Of a stretch of DNA of 8,875 bases, positions 5,121 through 8,875 are shown piece after piece. The stretch spans positions 1 to 8,875 of the forward strand of contig DATILI010000110.1 of NCBI GenBank assembly GCA_035476635.1, in the 5' to 3' direction. Below the pieces are notes generated by a model. That model made no database searches, was not told the origin of the DNA, and saw only the letters and a program-made list of their open reading frames with translations. Each line of letters begins with the position of its first letter. The first letter of the stretch is position 1. This DNA comes from DATILI01 sp035476635 (GTDB lineage: Bacteria; Pseudomonadota; Gammaproteobacteria; Burkholderiales; Burkholderiaceae_C). A program made the position numbers and the translations under genes.

Positions 5121-5150
5121 GACAGGGCTGCGCTGCGCTCCGGTCTGTCC
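5120..5150 (-). other. Hairpin in the nfeD-SPFH spacer
   Basis: GGACAG (5120-5125) and CTGTCC (5145-5150) are complementary around a 19-base GC-rich loop. The structure begins 8 bases after the NfeD-like stop codon in transcript direction. There is no U-run, so it is not an intrinsic terminator. It could stabilise the end of the upstream message or be a processing site that sets different levels for the two genes. The role is inferred. Confidence 0.35.
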
Positions 5151-5158
5151 CCAAGTTC

Positions 5159-5584
5159 TCATACTTTATCCACGACCAGGCGGTTGCCCACCACTTCGGT
5201 CACGCGGTGCATGCCTGCTGCCGGGGCATTGCCGGCGCGAAGCACCACGGTCCACTGGGCGCCGCGGTACTTCACCGTCGCAGTGCCGTCCGGTGCCCAC
5301 GCGTCAACCTGAACCGTTTCGCCCACATCCATATTGACGTCGCGGTTGCTTGCGGCGGGTGTGCGGGCGGGATCTTTCTTGCGGATGAAATACCAGACCA
5401 CCACCGCGCCACCGCCCACCACGGCGGCCGCCACCACTTGAACGATGGTGGAGCCGCCTGCATGTGCTGCCAGCGCACCAGCCACCATCCCTATGGCCAG
5501 CATCAGCAGGAAGAAGGTGCCGGTCACCAGTTCGGCAACGATCGTCGCCCCTGCGAGCAGCCACCAAATGGTCGATTCAGCCAT
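5159..5584 (-). CDS. NfeD-like membrane protein, partner of the SPFH protein
   Basis: A 141-residue inner-membrane protein of the short NfeD class. Residues 5-67 hold two or three hydrophobic membrane segments (WWLLAGATIVAELVTG; FFLLMLAIGMVAGALAAH; IVQVVAAAVVGGGAVVVWYF), followed by the basic patch RKK. The soluble C-terminal part (about 82-141; VNMDVGETVQVDAW, GTATVKYRGAQWTVVL, RVTEVVGNRLVV) fits the OB-fold domain typical of NfeD proteins. There is no N-terminal serine-protease domain, so this is the short form. The start at 5584 has GGAGG 4 bases upstream. NfeD proteins are generally encoded next to SPFH proteins and are thought to form membrane complexes with them, as here. It is first gene of the unit NfeD, SPFH, DUF2237 and possibly tRNA-Ser, and diverges from the decarboxylase gene. 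Confidence 0.9.
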   Translation of the reverse strand: MAESTIWWLLAGATIVAELVTGTFFLLMLAIGMVAGALAAHAGGSTIVQVVAAAVVGGGAVVVWYFIRKKDPARTPAASNRDVNMDVGETVQVDAWAPDGTATVKYRGAQWTVVLRAGNAPAAGMHRVTEVVGNRLVVDKV

Positions 5585-5614
5585 GAGCCCTCCGTTTGTC
5601 TTGCTTGCACCACA

Positions 5615-5627
5615 TTTTGGGCCAAAA
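5615..5627. promoter_or_regulatory. Palindrome in the nfeD/decarboxylase divergent promoter region
   Basis: TTTTGG-G-CCAAAA has perfect 6-bp arms around one base. It lies 30 bases upstream of the NfeD-like start and 87 bases upstream of the decarboxylase start, within the 130-base divergent gap, so it could be an operator for either gene. No clear -35/-10 pair could be assigned for either direction; a TATCTA hexamer at 5651-5656 is the nearest -10 candidate for the plus strand but lacks a -35 partner. Confidence 0.3.
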
Positions 5628-5714
5628 GCCGGCCAGCGCCATCAATGGGATATCTAATTTCCTTACACTTCGCGCCTGTTTCGTTTTTTTGATTCCCGCC
5701 GGCTGGAGATTCGC

Positions 5715-7985
5715 ATGAAATTTCGCTTTCCCATCGTCATCATCGACGAAGACTTTCGCTCCGAGAACACCTCCGGTCTAGGCATTCGCGCATTGGCGCA
5801 GGCGATCGAGTCCGAGGGCTTCGAGGTGCTGGGCGTGACCAGCTATGGAGACCTTTCGCAGTTTGCCCAACAGCAAAGCCGGGCGAGTGCCTTCATCCTG
5901 TCGATCGACGACGAGGAATTTACGCCCGGCCCCGACCTCGATCCCGCGGTGCTCAACCTGCGCAAGTTCATCGAGGAAGTGCGCCGCAAGAACCTGGATG
6001 TGCCGATCTACGTGTACGGGGAAACCAAGACCTCGCGCCATATTCCCAACGACATCCTGCGCGAGCTCCATGGCTTCATCCATATGTTCGAAGACACGCC
6101 CGAGTTCATGGCGCGCCACATCATCCGCGAGGCCAAGAGCTATCTCGAAGGCGTGCAGCCGCCGTTTTTCAAGGCGTTGCTGGACTACGCCGAAGACGGC
6201 TCGTATTCCTGGCATTGCCCGGGGCACTCTGGCGGCGTGGCGTTCCTGAAGAGCCCGATCGGCCAGATGTTCCACCAATTCTTCGGCGAGAACATGCTGC
6301 GCGCCGACGTGTGCAACGCGGTGGAAGAGCTCGGCCAGCTGCTGGACCACACCGGCCCCGTCGCTGCCAGTGAACGCAACGCGGCGCGCATCTTCAATGC
6401 CGACCACTGCTTTTTTGTAACGAACGGCACCAGCACTTCCAACAAGATGGTCTGGCACCACACAGTGGCGCCGGGCGATGTGGTGGTGGTGGACCGCAAC
6501 TGCCACAAATCCATCCTGCACTCCATCATCATGACTGGCGCGATTCCGGTGTTCATGAAGCCGACGCGCAATCACTTTGGCATCATCGGCCCGATTCCAC
6601 AGAGCGAGTTCGAGCCGGCGGCCATCAAGGCGAAGATCCGCGCCAATCCCTTGCTCGCGGGGGTGGACGCGGACACGGTCAAGCCGCGCGTGATGACCCT
6701 GACGCAGTCAACCTACGACGGCGTGGTCTACAACACCGAGACCATCAAGAACATGCTTGACGGCTATGTGGATACGCTGCACTTCGACGAAGCCTGGCTG
6801 CCGCACGCGGCCTTCCATCCGTTCTATGGCCCCTACCACGCAATGGGCAAGAACCGCGTTCGTCCCCGTGAATCGCTGACCTTCGCCACGCAATCCACCC
6901 ACAAGCTGCTGGCCGGCATCAGCCAGGCCAGCCACGTGCTGGTGCAGGACTCGCAAAACCGCAAGCTGGACAGGCACCTCTTCAACGAGGCCTATCTGAT
7001 GCACACCTCGACCAGCCCGCAGTACTCGATCATCGCGAGTTGCGACGTGGCCGCGGCGATGATGGAGCCGCCGGGTGGCACGGCACTGGTGGAAGAGAGC
7101 ATCCTGGAGGCGCTGGATTTCCGCCGCGCCATGCGCAAGGTCGACCAGGAGTACGGCAAGGACTGGTGGTTCAAGGTCTGGGGCCCGGACAAGCTGGTGG
7201 AAGAGGGCATAGGCCGCGCCGACGACTGGATCATCAAGGGCGAAGCGCGCACCGCCAAGTGGCACGGCTTCGGCAACCTGGCCGAAGGCTTCAACATGTT
7301 GGACCCGATCAAGTCCACCATCGTGACGCCGGGGTTGGATCTGCAGGGCAAGTTTGCCAAGACCGGCATCCCGGCCTCCATCGTCACCAAGTTCCTGGCC
7401 GAGCACGGCATCATCGTGGAGAAGACGGGCCTGTACAGCTTCTTCATCATGTTCACCATCGGTATCACCAAGGGCCGCTGGAACACACTGCTCACGGCGC
7501 TGCAGCAGTTCAAGGACGACTACGCCAAGAACCAGCCGATGTGGCGCATCCTGCCCGAGTTCTGCCAGCAGCACCGGCGCTACGAGCGCATGGGTCTGGC
7601 CGACCTGTGCCAGCATGTGCACGAGCTTTATGCGCGCTACGACATTGCGCGCCTGACGACCGAGATGTATTTGAGCGATTTGACGCCGGCCATGAAGCCC
7701 AGCGATGCGTTTGCCTACATCGCCCACCGCAAGACCGAGCGCGTGGAGATCGACGAACTTGAAGGGCGCATCACCACCTCGTTGGTCACGCCGTACCCGC
7801 CGGGCATTCCGCTCTTGATCCCCGGCGAAGTCTTCAACAAGAAGATCGTGGACTACCTGAAGTTCTCGCGCGAGTTCAACTCCCAGTGCCCGGGTTTCGA
7901 GACCGACATCCACGGTCTGGTGGAGGAAGAAGACGCGACCGGCAAGGTCCGCTACTACGCGGACTGCGTGCGCAACGGCGGATGA
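5715..7985 (+). CDS. PLP-dependent Orn/Lys/Arg decarboxylase (LdcA/AdiA-like)
   Basis: A 756-residue cytoplasmic class III (fold type I) decarboxylase that removes CO2 from a basic amino acid to give a polyamine-type amine (cadaverine, agmatine or putrescine). This serves acid tolerance or polyamine supply. The N-terminal wing domain (about 1-140) is receiver-like. The PLP domain shows SWHCPGHSGG (166-174), NGTSTSNK (phosphate loop, 237-244), DRNCHKSI with H264 stacking on the cofactor, HFDEAW with D358 for the pyridine nitrogen, and STHKLL with Schiff-base lysine K397. The C-terminal domain carries TPYPPGIPLLIPGE. Length and motifs are nearest to Pseudomonas LdcA by my recollection, but substrate cannot be fixed from sequence. 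GGAG lies 6 bases before the ATG. No partner antiporter (AdiC/CadB type) is present in the window. Confidence 0.95.
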   Translation: MKFRFPIVIIDEDFRSENTSGLGIRALAQAIESEGFEVLGVTSYGDLSQFAQQQSRASAFILSIDDEEFTPGPDLDPAVLNLRKFIEEVRRKNLDVPIYVYGETKTSRHIPNDILRELHGFIHMFEDTPEFMARHIIREAKSYLEGVQPPFFKALLDYAEDGSYSWHCPGHSGGVAFLKSPIGQMFHQFFGENMLRADVCNAVEELGQLLDHTGPVAASERNAARIFNADHCFFVTNGTSTSNKMVWHHTVAPGDVVVVDRNCHKSILHSIIMTGAIPVFMKPTRNHFGIIGPIPQSEFEPAAIKAKIRANPLLAGVDADTVKPRVMTLTQSTYDGVVYNTETIKNMLDGYVDTLHFDEAWLPHAAFHPFYGPYHAMGKNRVRPRESLTFATQSTHKLLAGISQASHVLVQDSQNRKLDRHLFNEAYLMHTSTSPQYSIIASCDVAAAMMEPPGGTALVEESILEALDFRRAMRKVDQEYGKDWWFKVWGPDKLVEEGIGRADDWIIKGEARTAKWHGFGNLAEGFNMLDPIKSTIVTPGLDLQGKFAKTGIPASIVTKFLAEHGIIVEKTGLYSFFIMFTIGITKGRWNTLLTALQQFKDDYAKNQPMWRILPEFCQQHRRYERMGLADLCQHVHELYARYDIARLTTEMYLSDLTPAMKPSDAFAYIAHRKTERVEIDELEGRITTSLVTPYPPGIPLLIPGEVFNKKIVDYLKFSREFNSQCPGFETDIHGLVEEEDATGKVRYYADCVRNGG

Positions 7986-7997
7986 CGGTTGCCCGGA

Positions 7998-8792
7998 TCA
8001 GGCTTCCGCAGGTTCGGCGATGCCGCCGACCACGTGGCTGAAGCCACCGTCCACATAGGTGATTTCGGCGCTGACACCAGCGGCGAGATCGCTCAGCAGG
8101 AAGGCTGCGACGTTGCCCACGTCGTCGATCGTCACGTTGCGCCGGATCGGCGAGGTCTCGGCCACCACGCTCAGGATCTTGCCGAAGCCCTTGATGCCGC
8201 TGGCGGCCAAGGTCTTGATCGGGCCGGCGCTGATGCCGTTGACGCGCATCCCCTTGGGGCCAAGCGATTCGGCGAGGTAGCGCACCGAGGCCTCCAGCGA
8301 GGCCTTGGCCAAGCCCATGGTGTTGTAGTTGGGAACCGTGCGGATCGCACCAAGATAGGTCAGCGTCAGCAGCGCCGACTTGTTGTTGAGGTAGGGCAGG
8401 GCGGCCTTGGCCATGGCCGGAAAGCTGTAGGCGCTGATGTCGTGCGCGATCTTGAACCCTTCGCGCGACAAGCCATCCAGAAAGTCGCCGGCAATCGCTT
8501 CGCGCGGCGCATAGCCGATACTGTGCACGAAGCCGTCGAACCTGGGCCACACCTGCGAGAGGTCGGAAAACAGCTTGTCGATCTGCGCATCGTCACCCAC
8601 GTCGCAGTCGAAAATGAGCTTGGAGCCGAAGTCGTTCGCGAACTCGGTGATGCGGTCCTTGAAACGCTCGCCGACGTAGCTGAACGCAAGTTCGGCGCCT
8701 TGCGCGTGGCAGGCCTTGGCGATGCCGTAGGCAATGGAGCGGTTGGACAGCACGCCGGTGATCAACAATTTTTTTCCGCTTAGGAATCCCAT
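7998..8792 (-). CDS. fabI: Enoyl-[acyl-carrier-protein] reductase (NADH) FabI
   Basis: A 264-residue cytoplasmic enzyme of type II fatty-acid synthesis that reduces trans-2-enoyl-ACP to acyl-ACP, the last step of each elongation cycle. It is a short-chain dehydrogenase of the FabI class: N-terminal ITGVLSNRSIAYGIAK for the nucleotide, CDV at 63-65, SIGYAP (91-96), and the catalytic Y146, Y156 and K163 with the FabI-type spacing Y-x6-K. Numbering coincides with E. coli FabI. G93, M159 and F203, where triclosan-resistance changes map, have the wild-type residues, so a drug-sensitive enzyme is predicted. The start at 8792 has GAGAG 4 bases upstream. It converges on the decarboxylase gene with 12 bases between the stop codons and diverges from a probable secreted protein. 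Confidence 0.97.
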   Translation of the reverse strand: MGFLSGKKLLITGVLSNRSIAYGIAKACHAQGAELAFSYVGERFKDRITEFANDFGSKLIFDCDVGDDAQIDKLFSDLSQVWPRFDGFVHSIGYAPREAIAGDFLDGLSREGFKIAHDISAYSFPAMAKAALPYLNNKSALLTLTYLGAIRTVPNYNTMGLAKASLEASVRYLAESLGPKGMRVNGISAGPIKTLAASGIKGFGKILSVVAETSPIRRNVTIDDVGNVAAFLLSDLAAGVSAEITYVDGGFSHVVGGIAEPAEA

Positions 8793-8807
8793 AGGTCTCT
8801 CGGGTTA

Positions 8808-8829
8808 AGAATTTGTGCAGAATTGTCGC
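8808..8829. repeat. 11-base near-identical tandem repeat in the fabI divergent promoter
   Basis: AGAATTTGTGC (8808-8818) is followed directly by AGAATTGTCGC (8819-8829), identical at 8 of 11 positions. The pair fills most of the 37-base gap between fabI and the divergent secreted-protein start. An 11-base period matches one helical turn, as for side-by-side protein sites, but two partial copies may be coincidence. Confidence 0.3.
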
Positions 8830-8875
8830 ATGCGAGGTTTACTGTTCATTCTGGCTTCCATGCTGGCCATGCCGT
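8830..8875 (+). CDS. Start of a probable exported protein (cut by window edge)
   Basis: An ATG at 8830 opens a frame that reads MRGLLFILASMLAMP before the window ends; one basic residue followed by a hydrophobic run is typical of the start of a Sec signal peptide. It is divergent from fabI with 37 bases between the start codons, a plausible shared promoter. No strong ribosome binding site precedes it; other in-frame ATGs occur at 8860 and 8869. Only 15 codons are visible, so identity cannot be judged. Confidence 0.4.
   Translation, partial: MRGLLFILASMLAMP

Noticed and set aside
6708..7913. A 401-codon open frame on the minus strand opposite the decarboxylase gene.
   Set aside because: It is a long antisense shadow of a high-GC gene. 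The plus-strand protein has all decarboxylase motifs across this stretch, and the antisense translation shows no recognisable family.

Overview
The window looks like an ordinary stretch of a high-GC betaproteobacterial chromosome, most likely Burkholderiales and perhaps Comamonadaceae. I infer this from the GC-rich third positions, an OmpR very close to the enterobacterial protein, a long Pseudomonas LdcA-like basic amino acid decarboxylase, and a FabI with the same residue numbering as the E. coli enzyme. No transposase, integrase, phage structural gene, CRISPR array, toxin-antitoxin pair or defence system is recognisable.

Layout, left to right. (1) Bases 1-725, minus strand: OmpR response regulator, cut by the window edge only a few residues before its expected end. 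It diverges from a secreted SIMPL-domain protein (936-1646, plus). The 210-base gap between them holds two adjacent 13-bp palindromes and a widely spaced perfect 11-bp inverted repeat built on GTAACA/TGTTAC, resembling OmpR half-sites. (2) Bases 1914-3565, plus strand: five short genes of unknown function (104, 121, 67, 97 and 65 residues), each with a plausible ribosome binding site; one encodes an exported six-cysteine protein. They end at a strong hairpin terminator shared with the opposite strand. (3) Bases 5584 down to 3662, minus strand: NfeD-like membrane protein, SPFH/stomatin-like protein, DUF2237 protein and tRNA-Ser(GGA), packed as one apparent transcription unit. (4) Bases 5715-7985, plus strand: a 756-residue PLP-dependent Orn/Lys/Arg decarboxylase. 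(5) Bases 8792-7998, minus strand: FabI enoyl-ACP reductase, convergent with the decarboxylase across 12 bases. A probable secreted protein begins divergently at 8830 and runs off the window.

Functionally the window mixes envelope stress sensing (OmpR), membrane-domain organisation (NfeD plus SPFH), fatty-acid elongation (FabI), acid/polyamine metabolism (decarboxylase) and a tRNA. The least explained parts are the block of five small orphan genes and the regulatory DNA around ompR. I see no convincing evidence of a new multi-gene system; the best leads are in the findings.
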